This document shows positions 17,377 through 26,055 of a stretch of 64,000 nt of DNA, piece by piece (the stretch's first letter is position 1; each line of letters opens with the position of its first letter). Origin of the DNA: Actinacidiphila yanglinensis (GTDB lineage Bacteria > Actinomycetota > Actinomycetes > Streptomycetales > Streptomycetaceae); NCBI RefSeq assembly GCF_900107965.1, contig NZ_FNVU01000014.1, forward strand, positions 82,569-146,568. Reading direction: 5' to 3'. The translations under genes were made by a program, and so were the position numbers. The notes under the pieces are model-generated. The model saw only the letters and a program-made list of their open reading frames with translations. It ran no database searches and was not told the DNA's origin.

Positions 17377-18120
17377 ATGGACACCGCACCGCGCGTTCCG
17401 CCCGCGCCCCTCACCCGCCCCGACGGCTCCCCCGTCCGGGTCCTCGTGGTCGACGACGAGCCCGACCTGACCGAGGTCCTGGCCGGTGCGCTGCGCTACG
17501 AGGGCTGGCAGGTGCGCACCGCGGGCGACGTCGCCTCCGCGCTCGCCGAGGGCGACGCCTTCCGGCCCGACGCGGTGGTCCTGGACATCATGCTGCCCGA
17601 CGGCAACGGGCTGGCCGCGCTGCGCGGGCTGCGGGCCGCCCGCCCCGACGTGTGTGTGCTCTTCCTCACCGCGCGGGACTCGGTGGAGGACCGGGTCGCG
17701 GGCATCACCGCCGGCGGCGACGACTACGTGACCAAGCCGTTCAGCCTGGAGGAGGTGCTCGCCCGGCTGCGCGGCCTGCTGCGCCGCGCGGGCATGACGC
17801 GGGAGCGGGACGACGCGGCACTGCTCGTGGTCGGCGACCTCACGATCGACGAGGACGCGCGGGAGGTCACCCGCGGCGGGGAGGCGATCGACCTCTCGCC
17901 GACCGAGTTCGAGCTCCTGCGGTACCTCATGCGCAACCCGCGCCGGGTGCTGAGCAAGGCGCAGATCCTCGACCAGGTCTGGTCGTACGACTTCGGCGGC
18001 CAGGCCCACGTGGTGGAGCTCTACATCAGCTACCTGCGCCGGAAGATCGACGCGGGCCGGCCGGCCATGATCCACACCGTGCGCGGCGCCGGGTACGTCC
18101 TGAAGGCCGCGCCGCAGTGA
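17377..18120 (+). CDS. OmpR-family response regulator
   Basis: The 247-residue regulator has a receiver domain with Asp26/Asp27, the phospho-acceptor Asp70 (VVLDIMLPDGNG), Thr98 and Lys120. A winged-helix DNA-binding domain follows (LSPTEFELLRYLMRNPRRVLSK ... VVELYISYLRRKID, ending GAGYVL). It starts at ATG 17377. Its last four bases (GTGA) overlap the start of the kinase gene, so the two are translationally coupled. It is divergent from the flavin electron-transfer operon, its most obvious candidate target. Confidence 0.93.
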   Translation: MDTAPRVPPAPLTRPDGSPVRVLVVDDEPDLTEVLAGALRYEGWQVRTAGDVASALAEGDAFRPDAVVLDIMLPDGNGLAALRGLRAARPDVCVLFLTARDSVEDRVAGITAGGDDYVTKPFSLEEVLARLRGLLRRAGMTRERDDAALLVVGDLTIDEDAREVTRGGEAIDLSPTEFELLRYLMRNPRRVLSKAQILDQVWSYDFGGQAHVVELYISYLRRKIDAGRPAMIHTVRGAGYVLKAAPQ

Positions 18121-19571
18121 GGCGGTTCCTGCCGCGCACCCTGCGGGCCCGGCTCACCTGCGGTCTGGTGGTGCTGCTGGCGGTGAGCTGCGCAGCGGTC
18201 GGGATCGCGGCCGTCGTCACGCTGCGCTCGTTCCTCACCGAGCGGCTGGACCAGCAGCTCACGCAGGCCGGCGGGACGTTCCCGGCCAGCCTCGAACACC
18301 CCGGGCACGGTGAGCCGGACGGCGACAACCACCACGTGGACACCCGCCGGCAGACGCCCGGCACCTTCGGCGCCCGGCTGCTGGACGGCAAGGTCACCGC
18401 GGCCGGCGTGGTCCGGTCGGGCGCGAACACGTCCGTGGCCCTGACCGCCGCGGACCGGGCGGCCATCGCCGCGGTCCCGGTGGACGGGCGGAGCCACAAG
18501 CTGGAGCTGTCGGCGCTGGACGACTACCGGGTGCGGGCCGTCGACGGGGACGACGGCGACGTGCTGGTGACCGGCCTCCCGCTCAGCGGGGTGGAGGACG
18601 CCGTGACCCGGCTGGTCGCGGTGGAGGGCGCCGTGTTCGGCGGGGCGCTGCTGGTCGCGGGAGCGGCGGGCGCGTTCTGGGTGCGGTGGTCGCTGCGGCC
18701 GCTGCGCAGGGTCGCGGCCACCGCGGCCGCCGTGACCGCGCTGCCGCTGGCCAGCGGGGAGGTGGCGCTGCCCGACCGGGTCCCGGACGCCGATCCGCGC
18801 ACCGAGGTCGGCCAGGTCGGCATCGCCCTGAACCGGATGCTGGGCCACGTCGAGAACGCGCTGGGCAAGCGGCACGCCAGCGAGGAGCGGCTGCGCCGGT
18901 TCGCCGCCGACGCCAGCCACGAGCTGCGCACCCCCGTCGCCTCCATCCGCGGTCACGCGGAACTGGCCGGGCTGCACCCGGGCCCCGTGCCGCCCGGGGT
19001 GGCCCGCGCGCTGGAACGGATCACCGCCGAGTCGGCACGGATGGGCAGCATGGTCGACGACCTGCTGCTGCTGGCCCGCCTGGACGCCGGCCGGCCGCTC
19101 GCCCGCGAGCCGGTCGACCTCACCCGGCTCGTCCTGGACGCCGTCGACGACGCGCGCGCCGCGGGCCCCGGCCACCGCTGGGTGCTCGACCTGCCCGAGG
19201 CCCCGGTCACGACCACCGGGGACCCGCTGCGGCTGCAGCAGATCACCGGGAACCTCCTGGCCAACGCCCGCCTGCACACCCCCGCCGGCACCCGCGTCAC
19301 CGTACGGCTCCGGCAGGACGGCCCGCGGGTCCGGCTCGTGGTCGAGGACGACGGTCCCGGCATCCCCGAGGACCTCCTCGGCACCGTCTTCGAGCGCTTC
19401 GCCCGCGCCGACCACACCCGGCCCGGCCCGCAGGGCCACGGCGCCGGGCTCGGCCTCGCGATCGTCCACGCCGTCGCGACCGCGCACGGCGGCGCCGCCG
19501 AGGTGCGCAGCCGCGCGGGCGCGACCGTCTTCACCGTCACCCTGCCCGGGGGGCACCCGGCGGCGGGGTGA
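18117..19571 (+). CDS. Sensor histidine kinase
   Basis: This 484-residue membrane kinase starts at GTG 18117. Segments at about 13-37 and 169-191 enclose an extracellular sensor of about 130 residues that contains an Asp/His-rich stretch (HGEPDGDNHHVD), possibly metal-binding. After a HAMP linker comes the phospho-acceptor His268 (ASHELRTP), an N box (NLLANARLHTP) and G boxes (DDGPGIP, GAGLGLAI). It phosphorylates the regulator encoded immediately upstream. The sensed signal is unknown; redox or metal state would fit the neighbouring reductase operon. Confidence 0.93.
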   Translation: MRRFLPRTLRARLTCGLVVLLAVSCAAVGIAAVVTLRSFLTERLDQQLTQAGGTFPASLEHPGHGEPDGDNHHVDTRRQTPGTFGARLLDGKVTAAGVVRSGANTSVALTAADRAAIAAVPVDGRSHKLELSALDDYRVRAVDGDDGDVLVTGLPLSGVEDAVTRLVAVEGAVFGGALLVAGAAGAFWVRWSLRPLRRVAATAAAVTALPLASGEVALPDRVPDADPRTEVGQVGIALNRMLGHVENALGKRHASEERLRRFAADASHELRTPVASIRGHAELAGLHPGPVPPGVARALERITAESARMGSMVDDLLLLARLDAGRPLAREPVDLTRLVLDAVDDARAAGPGHRWVLDLPEAPVTTTGDPLRLQQITGNLLANARLHTPAGTRVTVRLRQDGPRVRLVVEDDGPGIPEDLLGTVFERFARADHTRPGPQGHGAGLGLAIVHAVATAHGGAAEVRSRAGATVFTVTLPGGHPAAG

Positions 19572-19585
19572 CCCGGCCGGGGCGG

Positions 19586-20713
19586 TCAGGCCACGATCAG
19601 GCGCAGCCCGAGTTCCGCCGCGTCGAGGGCGACGAGGTCGCGGTTGCGGTCCGCCCAGCGGCCCGAGGACAGGTCGTCGCGCAGGCCGTTCACGGCCCGC
19701 TGCTCGGCCTCGGGCCCGACCCTGGTCCAGACCGACACCGCCCGGCGCACCTCCTCGTCCAGATACGCCTCGGGCCGGCGCCAGTACGCCTCGAAGAAGC
19801 CGTCGGCGCAGTCCCACGGGACGAGCACCGGCTCCGCGCGGCCCCCGATCGCCTCGGTCAGGTCGGCCAGCGAGGGCCAGTCGACGAGGAGTTCGGCGAA
19901 TTCGGGCAGGTAGTCGCGGGTGAGCCAGAACCGCCGCTGCCAGCCTGTCCCGCTCGCGTCGTAGGTGAACACCACCACCCGGCGGGCCACCCGCCGCATC
20001 TCGCGCAGCCCGGCGATCGGGTCCTGCCAGTGGTGGACGGTGCTGAAGGCCATCGCGGCGTCGAAGGACTGGTCCGGGAAGGGGAGGCTCTCCGCGGCGG
20101 CGGCCACGCACGGCGCCGCGCCCGCGGGACGCTGCGCCCGCATGACCGCCGACGGTTCCACCGCGGTGACCTCGCGGTCCGTGGGCTCGTAGGAGCCGGT
20201 GCCCGCCCCGACGTTCAGCACCGTCCGCGCGTCGCCGAGCGCCTCCCACACCCGCGCGGCGATCCGCGGCTCGGTGCGCCGTGTCGCCGGGTAGGCGGAC
20301 CCGATCGTGTCGTACAACTGTGCGCCGAACACGCGTAGTTGCTCCTCGGGAGTGGTCCTGATCCCCATGGCCCGTGCCTCCAGTTCCCTGTCGATGGCCG
20401 TCACCATGGCCGCGGCGCGGTCCCGCTGCTCCCGCAGCAGGCCGCGCAGCCGGCGCAGGTGCGCGACCGCGTCGGTGGCGGGGTCGTCGACGAGGTCCGC
20501 GATCTCGCGCAGTCCGAAGCCCAGCCGCCGGTAGGCGAGCACCTCCCGCAGCCGCTCCACGTCGCCCGAGGAGTAGGCCCGGTACCCGGCGGCCGTCCGG
20601 GCGGACGGCTGCACGAGGCCGATCTCGTCGTAGTGGTGCAGCGTGCGGACGGTCACGCCGGCCAGTTCGGCCACACGCCCCACGGTCAGGTGCTCTTCCA
20701 CGCCCCCGACCAT
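19586..20713 (-). CDS. MerR-type regulator fused to a SAM methyltransferase
   Basis: In a single frame of 375 residues, the first 75 form a MerR winged helix (LTVGRVAELAGVTVRTLHHYDEIGLV). A dimerisation helix follows to about residue 120. Then comes a class I methyltransferase domain (VLNVGAGTGSYEP, a VHHWQDP catalytic-region motif and a C-terminal part with WDCADGFFEAYWRRP). MerR proteins usually end in a small effector domain, so this fusion may methylate its own inducer. ATG 20713 has no clear ribosome binding site; GTG 20701 is an alternative. It is divergent from a NUDIX gene 63 bases away. Confidence 0.85.
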   Translation of the reverse strand: MVGGVEEHLTVGRVAELAGVTVRTLHHYDEIGLVQPSARTAAGYRAYSSGDVERLREVLAYRRLGFGLREIADLVDDPATDAVAHLRRLRGLLREQRDRAAAMVTAIDRELEARAMGIRTTPEEQLRVFGAQLYDTIGSAYPATRRTEPRIAARVWEALGDARTVLNVGAGTGSYEPTDREVTAVEPSAVMRAQRPAGAAPCVAAAAESLPFPDQSFDAAMAFSTVHHWQDPIAGLREMRRVARRVVVFTYDASGTGWQRRFWLTRDYLPEFAELLVDWPSLADLTEAIGGRAEPVLVPWDCADGFFEAYWRRPEAYLDEEVRRAVSVWTRVGPEAEQRAVNGLRDDLSSGRWADRNRDLVALDAAELGLRLIVA

Positions 20714-20764
20714 GCGGCATGACGCCACGTGAGGGTCAAGGGCCCCGCCGCCGCGTTCCGCCCG

Positions 20765-20770
20765 CAGACT
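20765..20770 (+). promoter_or_regulatory. Leaderless-type -10 element before NUDIX gene
   Basis: CAGACT stands six bases before ATG 20777, with no ribosome binding site, which is the leaderless arrangement common in Streptomyces. Confidence 0.5.
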
Positions 20771-20776
20771 GGGCCG

Positions 20777-21244
20777 ATGACCGACATCAAGCGCAGCGCG
20801 GGCCTGCTCCTCTTCCGCCGGACCGGTTCCGGGGTGGAGGTGCTGCTCGGCCACATGGGCGGGCCGTTCTGGGCCCGCAAGGACGCCGGCGCGTGGACGG
20901 TGCCGAAGGGCGAGTACGAGGGCGGCGAGGAGCCCTGGGACGCCGCGCGGCGCGAGTTCCGCGAGGAGTTGGGGCTGCCCGCGCCGGAGGGCGAGGCGCT
21001 GCCGCTGGGCGAGGTGGTGCAGTCCGGGGGCAAGCACGTGACGGTGTGGGCGGTGGAGGGGGACCTCGATCCGGCGGACGTGGTGCCGGGCACCTTCACG
21101 ATGGAGTGGCCGCGCGGCTCGGGGCGCACCGCCGCCTTCCCGGAGTTGGACCGGGTGGCGTGGTTCGGGCTCGACGCGGCGCGCGGTGTCGTCGTCCGGG
21201 CGCAGGCGGAGTTCCTGGACCGCCTCGCGGTGGCGGTCGGGTGA
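20777..21244 (+). CDS. NUDIX hydrolase
   Basis: The 155-residue protein contains the complete Nudix box: GEYEGGE, seven residues, then REFREELGL. It starts with the DIKRSAGLLLFRR pattern of proteins that handle capped or damaged nucleotides. The residues WARKDAGAWTVPKGEYE resemble the bacterial group related to diadenosine polyphosphate hydrolases. Substrate cannot be fixed from sequence. ATG 20777 is supported by a leaderless-type -10 directly upstream. Confidence 0.9.
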   Translation: MTDIKRSAGLLLFRRTGSGVEVLLGHMGGPFWARKDAGAWTVPKGEYEGGEEPWDAARREFREELGLPAPEGEALPLGEVVQSGGKHVTVWAVEGDLDPADVVPGTFTMEWPRGSGRTAAFPELDRVAWFGLDAARGVVVRAQAEFLDRLAVAVG

Positions 21245-21254
21245 CCACGCAGGA

Positions 21255-21293
21255 GCCCCCGGCCGCGGCGACGTGCGCGCCGCGGCCGGGGGC
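21255..21293. terminator. Bidirectional hairpin between convergent genes
   Basis: A perfect 16-bp stem (21255-21270 with 21278-21293) has a 7-base loop. It lies between the convergent NUDIX and amidase genes and can stop transcription from both sides. There is no T-run, as is common in GC-rich actinomycetes. Confidence 0.75.
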
Positions 21294-21311
21294 CCTGGGA
21301 GCCGGGTGGCG

Positions 21312-23237
21312 TCAGCCCACCGCGACGTCCGAGGAGTTGACCAGGGCCAGACGGTGGTTGTACTGGATCGTGTACACCGTGCCGGCGCCCGGGATGTAGG
21401 TCTCGGTGGGGCGCGTGGTGCCGTTGGCCGGGTAGAAGTCGTCCCGCTGGACCGGCTGTTGCGTCGCCACGTACGCCTGCCCGGAGGGGAAGGCGTACTT
21501 GCTGAGCGCGGGTGCGGAGTCCGGGGCGAGGCCCGCGGGGTACTCCGACGCGTCCGGGTACGCCTCACCGAAGAGCGGTGCGGTGGCACCGGTCGGCTGG
21601 ACGATCTTCACGTGCTTCGCCCGGACCGTGTTGGCGCCGTCCGGGTTGTCGAACCACACCTTCTGGCCGCCGTACCAGATCGCCGTCCAGTCGCCCTGCT
21701 GGTCCGCGACGACGAACTGCTGGCCCGCCGAGACCGTGGCGCTCCAGTCGTTGATCTCGTCGGTGCCCGGCGCGGCGTTCGCGTGCACGTACGGGTCACC
21801 GGCCAGCGGCGCGGTCGCGCCGGGCGCGCTGCGCACGAACAGGAAGTTCGACGGGGCGGTCTGGTCGGTGCAGGAGGTCGTCGCGCCGGTCGGGTCGTCC
21901 GCCGGGCAGACGCTCACCGTCTGGTCGTCGGACGCGAACTCCGGGGCGATCGTCACCGCGGTGCCGACCGGGCCCACGCCGTGCCGGCCCGCGTCCGTCG
22001 GCGCGCCGAGCATGGCCATGAACCGGTTCCAGTCCCAGTACGGTCCCGGGTCCCAGTGCATGCCGGAGACGAGCGAGTCGACCGGTCCGGGCACGTTGTC
22101 GTGGCCGATGATGTGCTCGCGGTCCAGCGTCACGTGGTACTTCCTGGCCAGGTACTTCACCAGGTCGGCCGTGTTCTGGTACTGCACCTGCGTGTACCAG
22201 CTCGCGCCGTGGGCCGCGAAGCCCTCGTGCTCGACGCCCACCGAGTGCATGTTGAACCAGTAGTTGCCGGCGTGGAACGCGAGGTCCTTGTCGGCCACCG
22301 ACTGCGTCACGGCGCCGTCGGAGGACCGCATCACGTAGTTCGCCGCGTCCCCGCTGGCCGGGTTCTGGAAGGCGTCGATCGCGGTCTGGTAGGAGGTCTC
22401 GGTGTCGTGGATGACGATGTAGTCGACCTTCATCCCGTCCGCGGGACGGTTCGCCACCTGGTAGTTGGTCGTCGCCGCCGGGGCGAGCTGGCAGTCCAGG
22501 TTCACCGGGCAGTCGGTGCCCGAGGACGTCGTCTTCTTCAGGTGCAGGGACGCCACCCGGCCGGTGTCCGCCCGCAGCGACGGCTGGGACGCCAGGTCCA
22601 CGTGCTGGCCGTCGGCGGTGGTGCGCGCGGCGCCCGCCTTCATCGTCGCGAACACGCGGTTGGCGAAGCTCTCGGCCGCCGCCTGGTCGGTGGATCCGCT
22701 GTACTTGGCCACCGCGGCGTACCAGTCCGCCGGATCGGTGGGGGTACCGCCTTGCAGGTCCTTCTCGTACGACGCCAGCAGCGCCGCCGCGGCACGGACG
22801 TTGTCCCGCCGGTCGGTGCGCACCTGCTGGGCGGGCGCGCCGATCAGCTTGGCGCCCGCGGTCAGCGTGTGCAGCGACGGGTCGGCCGCGAGCGACGCGA
22901 GGTCCGCGCGGCCGGCCGCACCGGCCTCACCGCCCCCGACCATCGACGGCGTCACGTCGGTCAGGCTCATCGGCCCGTACCCGCCACTGGTGTTGTGGCC
23001 CTGGTGGACGTCCCACTGGGACTCCTCGTACGCGACGGCCATCAGTACCGACTCCGGCACCTTGGACTCGTGCGCCGCGAAGGCGAAGTCCTGCTGCTCC
23101 CCCGAGGAACTCGACCCCGAGCCGCCGCCGTGCGGGCTCGCCAGCGCCATCGGCGCCGACACACCCCCGGCGACGACCAGCGTCGCGCCCACGACGTACG
23201 CGGTGAGCTTCCGCCTCGATCTGCGCCTGTGCCCCAA
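21312..23237 (-). CDS. Secreted N-acetylmuramoyl-L-alanine amidase, multidomain
   Basis: This 641-residue exported wall hydrolase has a signal peptide (residues 1-33). A lysozyme/transglycosylase-like part follows (SVLMAVAYEESQWD ... GGYGPMSL, about 60-190). An Amidase_2 domain (about 255-430) shows zinc-ligand positions in YIVIHDTE and HIIGHDNVPGP. The C-terminal 200 residues look like SH3b-type repeats for wall binding. The start is TTG 23237, supported by GAGGG just upstream. It cuts the glycan-peptide amide bond of peptidoglycan during growth or lysis. Confidence 0.85.
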   Translation of the reverse strand: MGHRRRSRRKLTAYVVGATLVVAGGVSAPMALASPHGGGSGSSSSGEQQDFAFAAHESKVPESVLMAVAYEESQWDVHQGHNTSGGYGPMSLTDVTPSMVGGGEAGAAGRADLASLAADPSLHTLTAGAKLIGAPAQQVRTDRRDNVRAAAALLASYEKDLQGGTPTDPADWYAAVAKYSGSTDQAAAESFANRVFATMKAGAARTTADGQHVDLASQPSLRADTGRVASLHLKKTTSSGTDCPVNLDCQLAPAATTNYQVANRPADGMKVDYIVIHDTETSYQTAIDAFQNPASGDAANYVMRSSDGAVTQSVADKDLAFHAGNYWFNMHSVGVEHEGFAAHGASWYTQVQYQNTADLVKYLARKYHVTLDREHIIGHDNVPGPVDSLVSGMHWDPGPYWDWNRFMAMLGAPTDAGRHGVGPVGTAVTIAPEFASDDQTVSVCPADDPTGATTSCTDQTAPSNFLFVRSAPGATAPLAGDPYVHANAAPGTDEINDWSATVSAGQQFVVADQQGDWTAIWYGGQKVWFDNPDGANTVRAKHVKIVQPTGATAPLFGEAYPDASEYPAGLAPDSAPALSKYAFPSGQAYVATQQPVQRDDFYPANGTTRPTETYIPGAGTVYTIQYNHRLALVNSSDVAVG

Positions 23238-23424
23238 GGTCCCTCATCCTCTGCCGTTGTACCGTCTGTTCACTCTCACCCCACGGGTGATCGGACGTCA
23301 GCCTACGCGCGATCATCATTCCGGTTGATCGGACCGCGCGGGGGCGGCGCGGCGTGGCGCGGCTCTGCCCGGGATGTGCGCACCACGGACACGGAACGGA
23401 CACCGAACGGACAGGCCGCGGACA

Positions 23425-23458
23425 GAAAAGGGCCCCGGGCCGGCAGCCCGGGGCCTTC
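23425..23458 (-). terminator. Intrinsic terminator after beta-lactamase-like gene
   Basis: A perfect 10-bp stem, GGCCCCGGGC (23431-23440) and its partner (23446-23455), is followed on the minus strand by a short T-run (CCCTTTTC). It lies 28 bases after the stop of the serine-hydrolase-like gene. Confidence 0.8.
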
Positions 23459-23482
23459 CTGCGAGCGGGATCGGACGGGGTC

Positions 23483-24838
23483 TCAGTCCCCGAAGACGTC
23501 CGCGAGAACCCGCTTCGTCAGCTCGGTGGACGGCGTGGTGCCGTCGGGAGCCCGGTCGGAGTTGACCAGGACGACGATGGTGGCCTGCTTCTTCGGGTCG
23601 TAGCCGACGAAGCTGGAGTAGCCCGGGATCGCGCCGTCGTGGCCGACGAACCCGGCGTAGTCGCCCACCGCCAGGCCGTAGGAGGCGGCGTCGGACGCGG
23701 CCGGCCGTGCCTTGACCGTCGCCGCGGTGGTGGCGGCCGGAGCCGCGGTGGAGGTGAAGGTCATCTGCTCCTTCCGCATCTGGGGGGTGAGCAGCTTGCC
23801 GGTGGCCAGCGCCGGGGCCCAGCGGTTCAGGTCGGCGAGGGTGGAGGTGACGGCCCCCGAGGCCCACGTCCAGGAGGCGTTCGCCTGGGTGGCGTCCGCC
23901 GGCTTGCCGGCCGAGTAGTCGGCCCAGGCCGCGTCCTTGCCGGTGAGGACGGGCGCGGTCAGCGAGGCGGTGTCGCTGAGGTACTGGTAGCCGTGGGCGG
24001 CCGGTGCGGCGATCGCGGTGCCGCTGGCGACGCGGGTGTCCTTCATGCCCAGCGGCGTGAAGATCCGCTGCTGGAACAGCGTCTGCAGGGACTGCCCCGT
24101 GACGTGCTCGGCGGCCATCCCGAGCAGCACGGTGTCCGTGGCGGAGGAGTGGAACCCCTTGCCCGGCGCGAAGTAGGGCTGGTGTTTGAAGGCGACGTCG
24201 AGGAGGGCCTGCGGGGTGTACTTCGTGGCCGGGTGCGCGTCGAGGGCCTTGTTGAGGGCCGGGTCCTGGGCGTAGTCGTACAGCCCGCTGGTCATCTTCA
24301 GCAGCTGGCGGACCGTGATGTGCTGCCCGTTGGGCACGCCGGCGACGAGCCGGGAGACGGGTTCGTCAAGGGTGATCTTGTGCGCGCCGGCGAGTTGCAG
24401 GATGACGGTCCCGGTGAAGGTCCGGGTGACGTCGCCGATGCGCATGTGGTCGGCGGCGGACATCGCCTGGCCGGTGCCGAGGTTGTCGGTGCCGAGCGCC
24501 GTGGTGGTGGTCCCCCACTTCGGCATGGTCACCGAGACGATGGCGCCGGGGATGCGCAGCTTCTGCATCGTGCCGAGAAGGTCGGGGACGAGCTTCTTCT
24601 CCACCAGCCCGGTCTTGTTCGGGTCCGGTGCGGGGTGGGCGATGGCCGGGCCGCGCGCGCTCGCGGGCAGGGCGGCCGTGAGGGGCAGGATCGAGGCGAT
24701 CAGCACCGCCCGCCAGGCGCGTCCGCGCGTGAGCACGGGTCGCTTCCGGAAGACGCGGGAGGGGTCGGGGGAGGTGGCCTGCGCCGGAGCGGTGAGTGCC
24801 GGACGGCGCGTCCGTGCGGTTTGCGTACGGGGGGTCAT
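23483..24838 (-). CDS. Secreted beta-lactamase-fold (serine hydrolase family) protein with altered active site
   Basis: The 451-residue exported protein is clearly of the class C beta-lactamase/D-Ala-D-Ala carboxypeptidase family: signal segment about 41-64, then MRIGDVTRTFTGTVILQLA, LLKMTSGLYDY, VLLGMAAEHVTG and GHDGAIPGYSSFVGYDP. The catalytic SxxK position reads DVTR (Asp136, Arg139), and the YxN position reads HSS (His230-Ser232). Only the third motif HxG (His400-Gly402) is normal. I checked the codons for the first two motifs. It should lack the usual acylation chemistry and may only bind peptidoglycan or act by another mechanism. ATG 24838 has GGAAG upstream. Confidence 0.85.
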   Translation of the reverse strand: MTPRTQTARTRRPALTAPAQATSPDPSRVFRKRPVLTRGRAWRAVLIASILPLTAALPASARGPAIAHPAPDPNKTGLVEKKLVPDLLGTMQKLRIPGAIVSVTMPKWGTTTTALGTDNLGTGQAMSAADHMRIGDVTRTFTGTVILQLAGAHKITLDEPVSRLVAGVPNGQHITVRQLLKMTSGLYDYAQDPALNKALDAHPATKYTPQALLDVAFKHQPYFAPGKGFHSSATDTVLLGMAAEHVTGQSLQTLFQQRIFTPLGMKDTRVASGTAIAAPAAHGYQYLSDTASLTAPVLTGKDAAWADYSAGKPADATQANASWTWASGAVTSTLADLNRWAPALATGKLLTPQMRKEQMTFTSTAAPAATTAATVKARPAASDAASYGLAVGDYAGFVGHDGAIPGYSSFVGYDPKKQATIVVLVNSDRAPDGTTPSTELTKRVLADVFGD

Positions 24839-25515
24839 AGCTCGCTTCCAGTTCGCCGCGAGGGTGGGTTGGGGCAGCAGTGTCACCCGCGGTGCCCGAT
24901 TCACGGCTTTTGCTCCATCGGTGAGCGTGTCCCCGGCTCCGCCGGCCGACCCGGCGGCAGCAGCGGCCGGACGTCCCGGTTCACCAGCGCCGGCACGGCA
25001 GTTGGGTGAGCGCGCGGGTTGTCACCGCGACCGGGACCGTCACCGGAACGGCGCCCGGCCCGGCAGCGCCGGGGTCCACCGATCGGTGGACGGAAGGTTC
25101 GACCGGGCGATCCTCCTGCCGCCGGGGGGCGTGCGACCGGCATCGAGGGCATGCGCAATCCTCCTGTCCGCAGGTCTCGTCGGAGCGCCGGGCGCCCCTG
25201 GCGGGCGAGGGTCGGCTGGTTCCTGGCCGGGTTCGTCTTCGTGGCGCTGTGCCTGGGCGCCGGTGCGGCCCCGGGCGGGCACGCCACGTCCACCGCCACG
25301 CGGTGGTGACCGCGATCGACGGCGGCCTGATCACCCGCCGTCCCGGCCCGCGCCGGCCGTCGCCGTCCCGGCCGGGTGCGCCGGCAGCCCGGGGTCCCGC
25401 ACGGCCGCGGCACGCCCGGGCTCACCCGTTCGGCGGTCAGTGGGTGGCCGGGCGGCGGACGGCGGAAGACCCTGGTGAGGGGCACGGAACCGGGGTGGAC
25501 AAGGAGCGTCACCTG
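24839..25515. other. Intergenic stretch of about 680 bp with one possible small membrane ORF
   Basis: No strong gene is seen. A 52-residue frame at 25151-25309 (+) would encode a basic N-terminus and one hydrophobic segment (VGWFLAGFVFVALCLGAGAA). Its GAGG lies only two bases before the ATG, so it is doubtful. The rest is GC-rich non-coding sequence carrying the promoters of the beta-lactamase-like gene and the GYD gene. Confidence 0.35.
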
Positions 25516-25836
25516 ATGGCCAAATACCTCATCCAGGCGAGCTACACCACCGAGGGCGCCAAGGGCCTGCTGAAGGAGGGCGGCACGGGGCGCCGCAGGG
25601 CGATGGAGGACGTCGTCGCCGGTCTGGGCGGCACCATCGAGGCGGTGTACTTCGCGTTCGGGGAGTACGACCTGGTGAGCATCATCGACTTCCCCGACGC
25701 GACATCCATGGCCGCGGTGAGCCTGCGGGTCAAGGCGAGCGGCGCCATCGACACCAGGGCGACCCCGCTGCTGACCGTCGAGGAGATCGACGAGGCGGCC
25801 CGCACCGAGGTCGCGTTCCGGCCGCCGAAGGCGTGA
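25516..25836 (+). CDS. GYD domain protein
   Basis: The 106-residue soluble protein has the GYD family pattern: KYLIQASYTTEGAKGLLKEGGTGRRRA, followed by FGEYDLVSIIDFPD, from which the domain takes its name. The fold is a small ferredoxin-like alpha/beta unit; the function of the family is unknown. AAGGAG at 25501-25506 is 9 bases before ATG 25516. A 34-residue membrane peptide gene follows 93 bases later on the same strand. Confidence 0.88.
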   Translation: MAKYLIQASYTTEGAKGLLKEGGTGRRRAMEDVVAGLGGTIEAVYFAFGEYDLVSIIDFPDATSMAAVSLRVKASGAIDTRATPLLTVEEIDEAARTEVAFRPPKA

Positions 25837-25929
25837 CGTGAGCGACGGCGTGCGTAGGGGCGTGAGCGTGAACGTGCGGCAGACGCGGGGCGGGCGCGGC
25901 GACGGCCCGGCCGGAAGGAGGAGCGGGCG

Positions 25930-26034
25930 ATGAGGGCACTGGAGACGATCGGTTTCTCGCTGCTGGTGATCGCGATCTGTATCGGGACCCTGCTGTTCCT
26001 CATGGGCGGCACCCACTACCAGCGGAAGAAGTAG
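25930..26034 (+). CDS. 34-residue single-pass membrane peptide
   Basis: A very strong ribosome binding site (GGAAGGAGGAG, 25913-25923) precedes ATG 25930. The product has one hydrophobic segment (IGFSLLVIAICIGTLLFLMGG) and a basic end (HYQRKK). The length and shape recall small transporter or signalling subunits. It converges on the kup gene 21 bases away but is on the opposite strand, so a link to potassium uptake is only a guess. It may be co-transcribed with the GYD gene. Confidence 0.7.
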   Translation: MRALETIGFSLLVIAICIGTLLFLMGGTHYQRKK

Positions 26035-26055
26035 GGAAGCAGCGGCGCCGCGGGG

